The position numbers and the translations under genes were made by a program. Shown piece by piece: positions 9,276-17,135 of a stretch of 43,683 bases of DNA (positions are counted from its first letter, which is position 1; every line of letters begins with the position of its first letter). The notes beneath the pieces are model-generated. The model did no database searches. It worked only from the letters and a program-made list of their open reading frames with translations, and was not told where the DNA came from. Source of the DNA: Planctomycetaceae bacterium (GTDB lineage: Bacteria > Planctomycetota > Planctomycetia > Planctomycetales > Planctomycetaceae); contig JAGQPX010000168.1 in NCBI GenBank assembly GCA_020426505.1, forward strand, positions 1 to 43,683. Reading direction: 5' to 3'.

Positions 9276-11528
9276 TCAATCGGACGCGGTCTGCTGGGGA
9301 GCCGTAACCCACGACCATGACGAAATTTGAGGGCGATCAGGGCTCTGTGAACTGCGAAACGTTGCCTGCCGCCCTGCCGTGGATTTCAGCAGGAGACGTT
9401 CAAAGGGAGAGGTCAGGTCCGATGTGTTGGTGCTGTTGCGTGTCGTTGGGTTGCCCAAACTCGACTGAGCCAGGAATCGGTAATCCGGTCGATGGGTGTG
9501 CTCTTTTTGCGACACGGCAATGACCACAAAGCCATTTGTGCCGACGGACTGCGTGTTGACACCAAAACGCAACACGTCTCGTTCAACTTGTGTTTCTCGT
9601 TTGTCCTGGAAATTGCGGCCACGAATCGCGTCAGTCTTCACATGCTGAATTCCGAACCGTCCGTTGAGGTAAAAGACCACATACCAATAGGGTTGATAGC
9701 CCGTATTGACGACCTGGACCAACACAGAATCGCCTGGGATGAGTTGACTGCCCTTGAGGGGCGTACCGATGGACGTGTCGTCGGAGCCTGTGAGTCGTCG
9801 CAAGTCCAGTCGGATTTCCTGACGTGGCACGAGCGACGATGGTTCCGTGTACTCGCCAGTCAGTCGCCAGATGTTGTGCCAGACATGGATCTTCTGCATG
9901 TCATCGCCCAGCAGTTTCGCGAACTGCTCCGGGTCTGCCAGGGCGTCCTCTGTAAACAATGAATGAGGAATCCCAGAAAGGATCTGCTTCGATGACATGC
10001 CGTCGCCTGCATGAATAACCTCGGCGACGCTGGCGGCTGGCAGCAAGGCAGTCATGGAAGAGGCCGATCGGCCGTCAGAGCTGGTGGTGGTCTCAAGCGA
10101 AAGAGCAACCAAAGACCAGTCTGCATTCTGCGTCGGGTCGACCAACTGGAACACTGCGTCGGGAAGAGCTGCAGTCTCTCGAATCGCCGTGCTCAAGGCT
10201 GTTTCGATTGTCGACGTTGCATTGCCATCCACAGAACCGATTTGAAGCTTGATCCGCGTATCGCCAAAGTCGCGGCTCGCAATTCGGCACGAGCTATTGT
10301 CGGGAAACATGTCCAGTGGTCGAAGTTCAAGATTGCCGAATGCCACAGATTCTACGAGCGCCGCTGTCGGAGAAACTTCGGTGACTTGTACGTGCCCCAG
10401 CGGATGTTCCAAGTCTTTGTCAGTTGGCTCATAAACCGCAACGATGGTATTCTTCGACAAACCCGCGAGTTGGCCACCGCTGAGTCTGACACCATCGCCG
10501 ACGTGCTCCAGAAACAGTCCCTGAGGCTGTGGCCACTCGTCCAGGCCCAGCACCTCTCGATCCAGGTCGCCCTCCCAGAAGGGGGTTGGTCGTCGACGGC
10601 CATCCGCGCGATAACGACCGACAAGCGACCGACCCAGATCGGCGTACGTGATCCGCTCGTTCCTGTCACGCAGAAGTTGCTCCAAATGATATGACAACAG
10701 GCCGTGCTTGAAATCTGGACTGCTCTCGTTTGCCCCCTGAGGGCGAGTGACTTCGGGGGCAGGTTCGAATTCTTGAGCAGCGTAAAATGCAACCACACTA
10801 CCTGAGTGCGGTTTGTCATGGGGCACATCAAACCCATCAACCGTCAACCCGCTGACGGCTCGCGTCCCAGACAATCTTTCTGCCGCACGACGTTGTGCGG
10901 CCTGAATCGCCTCCACGGAAACACCAGCTTCCGCTGGACTCACTTCGCGGGTCACCTCCTGCTCGCCACCTCGCGTCATGGTTCCTGAAAAGCAACTGTC
11001 GAACACAATCCAAACGTGAGCACCTTTCGCCTTGAGCTGGTCGAGCCACTGGCCAATCTGGTTATCCAGAATCATATTCTGGCCTGCGTGATAGTCAGCT
11101 GCCAAAAAAGATTCGTCCAGCCCGTCCGGTTCCGGATTCGAAGGATCCAGGACGTCTTCCTGTGAATCAGGAAGTGGAAACCGAAAACCGTGTCCCGCCA
11201 TCAGGACAACAATCTGACTATCGGGCTCCACGTCGTGGATCAGACGTTCGAAGGCGGCAGCGATGTTGGCAAAGCTTGGCCGTTTCGCGACGTCGTCCGG
11301 CCAACCGACCAATGTCACAATATCATCAAACTGCAACTGTTCACTGAGCAGGCGCCGAAAGCCTTCGACGTCATTCTCGGCACCAACCAAGGGGCGAATA
11401 TCGCCGGCGACGTACTTTGAGCATCCGACCAGCAGGGCGTGCCGCTCAGCAGCGGCGAGCGGCCATGTTGATGCAACCACCGATAGCCAGACAACCCCCA
11501 TCGTCGCCAAGAGAGGGCGGCGAATCAT
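9276..11528 (-). CDS. Exported caspase-like (C14) protein, smaller paralogue
   Basis: A protein of 750 residues from the ATG at 11528, which has a GTGAGGTG ribosome site; the frame extends to 11576. The N-terminus is a signal peptide ending in PLAAAE. The caspase domain follows directly (RHALLVGCSKY), with catalytic His in VLMAGHG (about residue 113) and Cys in IVFDSCFSG (about 179). The acidic insert around DVLDPSNPEPDGLDESFLAADY resembles that of bacterial metacaspase-like proteins. Near residues 590-650, GDSVLVQVVNTGYQPYWYVVFYLNGRFGIQ resembles DUF4384-type beta domains found behind such peptidases. It lies upstream of the larger caspase-like gene on the same strand. Export implies action in the periplasm or outside the cell, unlike cytosolic defence caspases. 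Confidence 0.88.
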   Translation of the reverse strand: MIRRPLLATMGVVWLSVVASTWPLAAAERHALLVGCSKYVAGDIRPLVGAENDVEGFRRLLSEQLQFDDIVTLVGWPDDVAKRPSFANIAAAFERLIHDVEPDSQIVVLMAGHGFRFPLPDSQEDVLDPSNPEPDGLDESFLAADYHAGQNMILDNQIGQWLDQLKAKGAHVWIVFDSCFSGTMTRGGEQEVTREVSPAEAGVSVEAIQAAQRRAAERLSGTRAVSGLTVDGFDVPHDKPHSGSVVAFYAAQEFEPAPEVTRPQGANESSPDFKHGLLSYHLEQLLRDRNERITYADLGRSLVGRYRADGRRRPTPFWEGDLDREVLGLDEWPQPQGLFLEHVGDGVRLSGGQLAGLSKNTIVAVYEPTDKDLEHPLGHVQVTEVSPTAALVESVAFGNLELRPLDMFPDNSSCRIASRDFGDTRIKLQIGSVDGNATSTIETALSTAIRETAALPDAVFQLVDPTQNADWSLVALSLETTTSSDGRSASSMTALLPAASVAEVIHAGDGMSSKQILSGIPHSLFTEDALADPEQFAKLLGDDMQKIHVWHNIWRLTGEYTEPSSLVPRQEIRLDLRRLTGSDDTSIGTPLKGSQLIPGDSVLVQVVNTGYQPYWYVVFYLNGRFGIQHVKTDAIRGRNFQDKRETQVERDVLRFGVNTQSVGTNGFVVIAVSQKEHTHRPDYRFLAQSSLGNPTTRNSTNTSDLTSPFERLLLKSTAGRQATFRSSQSPDRPQISSWSWVTAPQQTASD

Positions 11529-11742
11529 GATCAGCACCTCACGGGAGTGGGCGAAAGAAACAAGACTCATCCCCACGCCAAGTGAAGATGAATCTCGTGA
11601 ATCATCCTCAAGGTTTACTCAAGACGTTGAGGAGCTGCTCTCAATTCGACAGTTTTGTGATTACTTGCACCCTGCCTCACTGGAGTTCAGGCCTTGCATT
11701 CGTGAAGGCATCTGTTGCAGTCTCAACGGAGAGCACAACCTC

Positions 11743-12447
11743 CTAGTGATGTCCGTGGTGCCCGAAATGTGGTTCGTGAACCCGCATGACGTAGTGATGA
11801 TAGTGGCCGTACTCTAAGTGAGCTGTCCATCGGTGTCCGTAGTGATCTCGGGCAACCACATGATGAGCATGATGGACGTGAAAACTCCGACTGCCATGTG
11901 GAGCCACATGACCGACCTCATACCCATCGACGTAGACGTGCAGTTCTGAGTGCGAGTGATTGATGACATACAGGTCGCCGTCCAGATCTCGTGTGCTTTC
12001 ACCAGCTTCAGCTTCTCGGTCAGCCGCTGCTTCTGCAACAGCTTCCAGGTCCGCTGCAGCTGGCCCACCGACAAGTTTGGCAATCGTCGAAAGCTCTGCG
12101 GGATTGCCGCGCTCCTTTGCCAAATCAACGGCCTCCGTAAGAATCGTCTCGGCAGTCAAGCTGCCCTTCTTTCCTGCTGCAGCTTCCGCAGCCTCAAGCA
12201 GTTTCGCCGCAACTGCAAGGTCAACGGGATCGGACGCTAATCGAGCGCTGTCAATTTGTTCGCCGAGCGTATCCAGCGCAGCAATCGGCAAGCCCAATTC
12301 CATTGCGAAGTCAACAAACTTCGCCCGCCGACCATCCTCGGCTTTGGCGTCAACAGTTTGTGTGTCTTTCTGGGTGTCGTCGGCAACGGCAGCAAAAGCC
12401 AACCCCAAGACAATCATTGTGGTCATGAAGAATCGAGTGTTCTGCAT
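11743..12447 (-). CDS. Exported protein with helical middle and His-rich tail
   Basis: A 234-residue protein from the ATG at 12447 (MQNTRFFMTTMIVLGLAFAAVADDT), preceded by GAGGAG; the longer frame to 12564 has no ribosome site. It has a clear signal peptide, then an Ala- and Glu-rich helical middle (SDPVDLAVAAKLLEAAEAAAG, and ATIAKL-type repeats), then a small beta-like segment (LYVINHSHSELHVYVDGYEVGHVAPHGS) and a tail extremely rich in His (FHVHHAHHVVARDHYGHRW, ending HFGHHGHH). The His tail is a plausible low-affinity site for Zn, Cu or Ni. It lies between the caspase pair and the mercury-type operon. No enzymatic motif was seen. Confidence 0.75.
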   Translation of the reverse strand: MQNTRFFMTTMIVLGLAFAAVADDTQKDTQTVDAKAEDGRRAKFVDFAMELGLPIAALDTLGEQIDSARLASDPVDLAVAAKLLEAAEAAAGKKGSLTAETILTEAVDLAKERGNPAELSTIAKLVGGPAAADLEAVAEAAADREAEAGESTRDLDGDLYVINHSHSELHVYVDGYEVGHVAPHGSRSFHVHHAHHVVARDHYGHRWTAHLEYGHYHHYVMRVHEPHFGHHGHH

Positions 12448-12799
12448 CGAAGATACTCCTCGGCGAACTCCGCCCGCTGTAAAATGTTGGAAACGTGTCA
12501 CGAAACCGCTTCGCGAAATGACCCAAGGCCCCCAAGATGTTAACGCGAGCGGGGTAGCGAGCACAATCGACTGGATTCTTCGTCACAAAGTGCGCAGCGG
12601 AAAACCGGAGGTCAGTTCAGCGAACACACACCCGTACTTCCACACAGCGGCTTGCGAAACGATTCATTCCAATATGATCTTGAAGTGTTTCATCCAGGGC
12701 ATGACAAGGTATGCGAAACGGGCAACGCGATCCCAGATGACGGATCACGACGATACCTTGATGCCGTGAATTGTTCATCCACTCGTAACGAGGAACGCC
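12448..12799. other. Gap holding the decayed continuation of a toxin gene
   Basis: This stretch lies between the His-tailed protein gene and the truncated ParE-like toxin start at 12853. On the minus strand it should hold whatever is left of the toxin's C-terminal part, but I cannot recover a recognisable continuation in any frame. No other gene is evident. Confidence 0.4.
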
Positions 12800-12853
12800 T
12801 CAGCTGCGGATATCGAAGTCGGCTCGTCTGAGCGTCTTGACTTTGAATTTCAT
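12800..12853 (-). pseudogene. N-terminal relic of a ParE/RelE-type toxin
   Basis: Begins at the ATG at 12853, 23 bases after the stop of the antitoxin-like relic. It reads MKFKVKTLRRADFDIRS and then a stop. That start matches the first strand and helix of ParE/RelE toxins (M-K-x-x-V-x-x-x-x-A-D-x-D-I). A full gene would be about 90-100 codons. The gene order, antitoxin then toxin at short spacing, agrees with type II toxin-antitoxin operons. Confidence 0.5.
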
Positions 12854-12876
12854 TCAGAGGGCAGGTTCAGCTCGCC

Positions 12877-13101
12877 TCACAACTCTGGAATGACTTCACT
12901 GGCATCGCGTCCCGTGTCGCCGTTGTTCATGTCGTCAATCGCAGACTGAACCGCAGACACGTTTTCCTCAAACTCTTCGGGACTCTGATTCTCGAATCGC
13001 CATTGGTCATACAGTTCGTCGGACGGTTTGTCGTTGCCGCCATTTTGGAGCTACTCGGTTGCAAAGTGATGAAAGGTCTCGATTTGTTCTTGGGTCGCCA
13101 T
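12877..13101 (-). pseudogene. Antitoxin-like small gene with internal stop
   Basis: From the ATG at 13101 a 74-codon frame reads MATQEQIETFHHFATE, a TAG stop at 13051-13053, then LQNGGNDKPSDELYDQWRFE and further to EVIPEL and TGA at 12877-12879. The whole resembles the short acidic partner proteins found upstream of ParE/RelE toxins in planctomycetes, apart from the single stop at codon 17. The stop could be a mutation or a sequencing error. The relic of a ParE-like toxin follows at once, so the pair is probably a dead toxin-antitoxin module. Confidence 0.6.
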
Positions 13102-13333
13102 GGCGAGAGTCTCCCTGTTTGGTGTCTCAAGGACAAGAGTACCATGCGGCACATCTCAGAGTCAGAAATCCACCCGAGCATTTGTTCTGTTTCACTTGCA
13201 GTCACGCGGTGATCGCCAGCAGCGTTACCAGTGAGCTGAAGCTGCAGGTGATGAAAATGAAGTCGCATTGAATGCCTCAGGACAACCGCACAAAACATTG
13301 AACCCAGCTTTAATGTTGCGGTATCATGAGTTG

Positions 13334-13756
13334 ATGGACACATACACCATCGGCAAGCTGGCAAAAGCCGCAGACGTTCCCACCTCGACCCTTCGCTACT
13401 ATGAACGCATTGGGCTGCTCACAGCTGAGCATCGAAGCCACAGCAGCTACCGTTTGTATGGCCCGGCGAGCCTCAACCGTCTTCGCTTCATCAAGGCGGC
13501 CCAGAGCTGCGGATTTACTCTCGACGACGTGGCACACTTGCTCAACCTGCGAGTCAAGCCGAGCGGCACCTGCAACGAAGTTCAGGAACTCATGGAGCAT
13601 CGGCTTAAGGACATTGGTCAGCGTATGGCAGAGCTCAATCAGGTTCGCGAGGTCCTCGAAGCCTTCCTCAAGGATTGCAAGAAGTCACGTCGCCGCAGTC
13701 AGTGTGCCGTCGTTGTGCACCTCGACCACTGTGCCTGCCAAGCGGGTTCCCAATAA
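13334..13756 (+). CDS. merR: MerR-family Hg(II)-responsive regulator
   Basis: A 140-residue regulator starting at the ATG at 13334 (MDTYTIGKLAKAADVPTSTLRYYERIGLL); the frame continues upstream to 13268 but that part is not MerR-like. The N-terminal winged helix is typical of the family. Cys80, Cys115 and Cys124 have exactly the spacing (35 and 9) of Cys82, Cys117 and Cys126, the Hg(II) ligands of classical MerR. The context agrees: SGTCNEVQELMEHRLKDI and FLKDCKKSRRRSQC. Cys133 and Cys135 are extra. A MerR-type dyad lies in the gap before the next gene, so it probably controls the fused transport gene downstream. CueR-like or ZntR-like sensing is less likely given the Cys spacing. Confidence 0.9.
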   Translation: MDTYTIGKLAKAADVPTSTLRYYERIGLLTAEHRSHSSYRLYGPASLNRLRFIKAAQSCGFTLDDVAHLLNLRVKPSGTCNEVQELMEHRLKDIGQRMAELNQVREVLEAFLKDCKKSRRRSQCAVVVHLDHCACQAGSQ

Positions 13757-13783
13757 CCTCCGGCTCTCATTTTGAGTTTCGAC

Positions 13784-13815
13784 TTGACCTTACACCACGG
13801 TGCAAGGTCGATAAT
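13784..13815 (+). promoter_or_regulatory. MerR-type promoter and operator for the transport gene
   Basis: A near-perfect dyad, GACCTTACACC at 13786-13796 and GGTGCAAGGTC at 13799-13809 (10 of 11 pairs), lies between a -35-like TTGACC (13784-13789) and a -10-like GATAAT (13810-13815). The spacer is 20 bases, or 19 if CGATAA is the -10. Overlong spacers with a central ACCTT...AAGGT dyad are the hallmark of promoters that MerR proteins activate by untwisting. The site lies 48-80 bases before the start codon at 13863. Confidence 0.85.
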
Positions 13816-13862
13816 CAGCATTGGCACAACTCAATACGGCGTTTTGTTGAAGGAACGAATCG

Positions 13863-15029
13863 ATGAGCACGCAAACAACCATCGACTGCCCAGATTGTGA
13901 AGGCAAGGCAAAGCGAGTGAGTCCTCTCACAGTGAGAGCTTTGTTGCGGGAACCGTTTCAGAGCCAGATTTGGGACGTTGCGGAATCGTGTTCTGAAAGC
14001 GGATGTCAGCCCGTGGCGGAAACTCCGTATCGCTTTTGTGATTCGAAAGACTGTGACGTTGTCTATTTCAATGTTGAGAGCGGCGATTCGTTTGACCGCT
14101 CGCAGTTACGGGTTGCCGTAGGGACCAAGGAGAGCACTGGAGACCGGCCGCTTTGCTACTGCTTTGGCCATTCGGTGGCGAGCATGAAGTGTGAGCTGCA
14201 GCAGACAGGTGTCAGCCACGCATTGGAGGACATTCGGGCGAAAATGAAGGACCCCGGCTGTCGATGCGAGACGGAAAACCCATCAGGCTCATGTTGTCTT
14301 GGCAGTGTGGCCAAAGGGCTCGAACTTGCTAAGTCAGAACTTGATATGAGCGATGGCGAAGCATCGACGCGTTCTGGTCCCAGCAATCGCGGCGAGACAG
14401 TGGCCAAAGTCGGGGCTGTCATCGCCGCAATCATGGCATCGAGCTGCTGCTGGTTACCGTTGGTGCTGATAGCTGTGGGTGTCTCCGGAGCCGGCATCGC
14501 CTCAACGCTTGAAACGTGGCGATATCCGATGATGGCAGTGACCTTTGGTTTTCTGGGAGCGGCGTTTTACTTCGCTTATCGCCCCAAGAAGACCGCTGAC
14601 TGCTGCGCGACGGAGGCCGTGGAAGATTGCTGTGCTCCTGCCGCTGGTCGTCGTTTCAGCATGGAGACGCTCAACAAAGCAATGCTCTGGTTAGTGACGG
14701 CTGTTACCTTCGCGTTCCTGTTGTTTCCAAGCTACGTCGGCGTTTTCCTTCAAGATGGAGATCCCGCGGCTAACAACGCGAACTTGAACCGGGGCTTCAT
14801 CAAGGTTGAGGGGATGACGTGTGAGGGATGTTCTTCGGTAGTGGCAAAGGCAATTCGTCAAGTTCCCGGTGTGCTCGCAGTTGAAGTTGACTACGAGACG
14901 GGTGAGGCGATTGTTGGTAGTGAAATCTGCTGCCCATTTCCACGTGAGGAAATTCTCGATGCCCTCGACAAGGCTGGCTATCAGGGAGCGATCCTCAAAG
15001 AGATTTCCGCTCATCCAGTCGACGAGTAG
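13863..15029 (+). CDS. CopZ N-domain / MerT / MerP fusion, mercury transport protein
   Basis: A 388-residue protein in three parts. Residues 1-150 look like the Cys-rich N-terminal domain of Archaeoglobus-type CopZ, which binds a [2Fe-2S] cluster and zinc: CPDC at 9-12, FCDSKDCDVVYF at 58-69, CYCFGHS at 98-104, CRCETENPSGSCCLG at 133-147. Residues 183-295 form a three-helix MerT-like unit with the vicinal pair SSCCWLP (Cys195-196) in the first helix and CC pairs at 247-248 and 256-257 in the cytoplasmic loop. Residues 311-380 are an HMA/MerP domain with GMTCEGC (Cys320, Cys323) and a further CC at 356-357. It should pass Hg(II) across the inner membrane between Cys pairs. It stands directly behind a MerR-type promoter. 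No merA is present in the window. Confidence 0.85.
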   Translation: MSTQTTIDCPDCEGKAKRVSPLTVRALLREPFQSQIWDVAESCSESGCQPVAETPYRFCDSKDCDVVYFNVESGDSFDRSQLRVAVGTKESTGDRPLCYCFGHSVASMKCELQQTGVSHALEDIRAKMKDPGCRCETENPSGSCCLGSVAKGLELAKSELDMSDGEASTRSGPSNRGETVAKVGAVIAAIMASSCCWLPLVLIAVGVSGAGIASTLETWRYPMMAVTFGFLGAAFYFAYRPKKTADCCATEAVEDCCAPAAGRRFSMETLNKAMLWLVTAVTFAFLLFPSYVGVFLQDGDPAANNANLNRGFIKVEGMTCEGCSSVVAKAIRQVPGVLAVEVDYETGEAIVGSEICCPFPREEILDALDKAGYQGAILKEISAHPVDE

Positions 15030-15571
15030 CTAACGCGGCTCTACGGACTGGATCGAATAGTTGTGCCGCTCACACTATCCACCGAATGCACAGGCAGCGG
15101 CCGTCAGTCCGTCGGCAGCGTAGCCGATGGGCTGCTGCTGCAGTGAATCGAATTCAAATCAGCGATTTGAGAGCTTCGACCGAAACATTGGTCTCCGAGA
15201 ATCGCTCCTGTTGCATGTTGATCGCGTCCCGCGATGTTTATTAAGGCCGCGTGAAATTGGAGGCCCTCAGAATGGGGGCTTCAGTTTTTTGTTCTTGCGA
15301 GTGGCCGGCAGTTTCAGTTGCCCAAGGTCGCTACATGCAACCACGAATGTGCCCGACGTGTGGTCAGACTGAACACACTCCGAACAGGATTGATGTCACC
15401 TGTACGGTTCGCTCAACTGAGAGAGTAGGAGCAAAACATGCGGTATTCTGCGGAGAAATCGCCTACGCGCAGAATCTGCCGGAATTGGCACGGTCTCTGC
15501 ATCCTACCTGATCAGTCGCAGCAAACAGTTGCGAATCACTCAAAAATCAATCCACGATGGAGGGCTATCCA
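15030..15571. other. Intergenic stretch after the mercury operon
   Basis: About 540 bases with no convincing gene. It holds a strong intrinsic terminator at 15260-15290. A plus-strand frame at 15251-15511 includes a CPTCG motif but overlaps that terminator, has no good start and matches nothing I know. The promoter of the His-rich protein gene must lie in its right half. Confidence 0.5.
15260..15290 (+). terminator. Intrinsic terminator of the mer-type operon
   Basis: GAGGCCCTC (15260-15268) pairs with GGGGGCTTC (15274-15282), nine pairs including two G-T, around a five-base loop. T6 follows at 15285-15290. It lies 230 bases beyond the stop of the fused transport gene. Confidence 0.75.
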
Positions 15572-15871
15572 ATGAAACGTTTTCTTTCACTCGGTATTGT
15601 GTTGGCTGCACTGACGACTCTGGGGGCTTCGGCTCAGGCAGGTCATGGATTTGGATGGAGCGGCGGTCATGCCCACTCGAATCATGGGTTCCATGGAACG
15701 TACGTGCCGCAGGTCTACAACTATCCGACATATCACCAGACTTGGCACAACACGAGCCACTACGACTACCACCCAGGCGGGTTCCAGCGACACGGGAATC
15801 ACGCACACTACGTTCCTGGTCACGTCGATCTGCACCGGACGGGTCACTTCGACGGACACCTTCACAATTGA
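15572..15871 (+). CDS. Small exported His-rich protein
   Basis: A 99-residue protein from the ATG at 15572 (MKRFLSLGIVLAALTTLGASAQAG), with GGAGGG eight bases upstream; a start five codons earlier is less likely. The signal peptide ends at SAQA. The mature part is rich in His, Gly and Tyr (GGHAHSNHGFHGTY, ending TGHFDGHLHN) and has no Cys. This suggests loose binding of metal ions in the periplasm, but no known fold is evident. A terminator follows at 15892. The neighbouring gene downstream also encodes an exported His-rich protein. Confidence 0.7.
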   Translation: MKRFLSLGIVLAALTTLGASAQAGHGFGWSGGHAHSNHGFHGTYVPQVYNYPTYHQTWHNTSHYDYHPGGFQRHGNHAHYVPGHVDLHRTGHFDGHLHN

Positions 15872-15891
15872 CACGGTGATTCATCCCATCG

Positions 15892-15922
15892 ACGCCGACG
15901 AGCAAAGTGCCGTCGGCGTTTA
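15892..15922 (+). terminator. Intrinsic terminator after the small His-rich gene
   Basis: ACGCCGACG (15892-15900) and CGTCGGCGT (15911-15919) form a perfect nine-pair stem with a ten-base loop, followed by TTTATCATTT. Confidence 0.7.
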
Positions 15923-16089
15923 TCATTTCACGGTTGTCTCGCGGTCTGCGGTGCAGCGTCTTGAGAAGCACGCAGCGTGTGTGCAATAATCAACCGCGAT
16001 CCAGTCGCTTCACAGTCCTCCTGTGAGGTGAGATGCTCAATCACCCTCTCATTTGGGTGAGGTTCAGGGATCTTTAAGTGGAGCGAGCC

Positions 16090-16896
16090 ATGAAGATCAC
16101 TCAATTGCCAAGCCTGCTTCTTGCCAGTGCAACACTGGTCTGGGGAGCATCACAAGCTGATGCGCAACATCACCACCACCATCATCATCATCGCCCCAGT
16201 TACCACATCGATCATCACAATCACACAGTTCGCGACAGCCACGGACATGTGATCGGGCGGTATCATCACGATGTGATCCATCGCGACTCCACCTACATCG
16301 TGCCTCATACGAGCGGACATCATCACGGGAGCTACTACGTTCAAGGCGGCAGTTCTTTCTACATTCCCCAGACAGCAAGCGCTTCCGGATCGCACGCGAC
16401 TCTGCAACCGACTGAGATCTCGTTCGGTGGCTTCTCGCATGTCGATGACTTGGCGTCCCGCTTGGAGACCTTGTCAAACGAATTCTGCCTGGACCTGCAT
16501 TACAACTATTCACACAATCCGGGCTTCAGGGAAACGTATACAGAATCGTACCAGGTGCTCGAAGTCGCCAAGTACATTCACGCTGCAGAACATCAGAATG
16601 ACCGCCAGGCGATTCAGGAGAAGCTCCAAGGTCTCGACCAGTTAGTACATCACGTACAGGCGGACGTTCGTGGCTGGTCGCGACACCAGCACCGTCAGAT
16701 CGGTCAGCTTGGAATTCTCTCGAAGTTGGATCTGATCGAATCAACGCTACATCATTTGATGAACGACGTGGGAGTTACGGCGACTCCGGTTTCCGGAAAC
16801 GAGCAAGCTCCGCCACCCGCAGGAGGACCAGAACAGGCGCCCCCGCCCAGCGGTTTCAATCCGATTCAGACAGCACCACCAGCAACCGTGCCATAG
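16090..16896 (+). CDS. Exported His-rich protein with helical domain
   Basis: A 268-residue protein from the ATG at 16090 (MKITQLPSLLLASATLVWGASQADAQ), with GGAG seven bases upstream; a GTG at 16078 is a weaker option. The mature protein begins with eight consecutive His, then a His-rich beta-like segment (YHIDHHNHTVRDSHGHVIGRYHHD). Residues 105-225 form a helical domain (DDLASRLETLSNEFCLDLHYN ... LDQLVHHVQADVRGW) like those of planctomycete exported proteins of unknown function. The tail is rich in Pro and Gln, with a duplicated EQAPPP unit. It is probably a periplasmic metal-binding protein. A strong hairpin follows, facing the convergent ABC transporter gene. Confidence 0.7.
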   Translation: MKITQLPSLLLASATLVWGASQADAQHHHHHHHHRPSYHIDHHNHTVRDSHGHVIGRYHHDVIHRDSTYIVPHTSGHHHGSYYVQGGSSFYIPQTASASGSHATLQPTEISFGGFSHVDDLASRLETLSNEFCLDLHYNYSHNPGFRETYTESYQVLEVAKYIHAAEHQNDRQAIQEKLQGLDQLVHHVQADVRGWSRHQHRQIGQLGILSKLDLIESTLHHLMNDVGVTATPVSGNEQAPPPAGGPEQAPPPSGFNPIQTAPPATVP

Positions 16897-16919
16897 TTCA
16901 GATTTGATTCCATCCCCAT

Positions 16920-16958
16920 CAACACCCAACAGGTGACTTGCTCGTCTGTTGGGTGTTG
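16920..16958. terminator. Bidirectional terminator hairpin
   Basis: CAACACCCAACAG (16920-16932) and CTGTTGGGTGTTG (16946-16958) are a perfect 13-pair inverted repeat around a 13-base loop. It lies between the end of a plus-strand gene and the end of the minus-strand ABC gene. Only a short T-rich tail follows on each side. Confidence 0.75.
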
Positions 16959-17135
16959 TTGCTTGGCAAACAATCCCGCCGGCTTAGAATGCATAGCCGC
17001 CAACGGATTCGCTGGATCAGTTTACATTGTCGTAGAAGCACGACCGGTGCTCTCAAAGATGACTCGGACAGTCCAGAATCGAAGTGCGGCAAGTGAACTG
17101 CCAGACAACGAAACACCAACGATCGGAGTGACAGA

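Noticed and set aside
13334..13756. Regulator as CueR (Cu) or ZntR (Zn)
   Set aside because: The three Cys spaced 35 and 9 residues apart reproduce the Hg(II) ligand set of MerR, and the target gene is MerT/MerP-like.
15251..15511. 86-codon plus-strand frame with a CPTCG motif
   Set aside because: A strong terminator lies within its start region, no ribosome site is seen and no homology is recognised.
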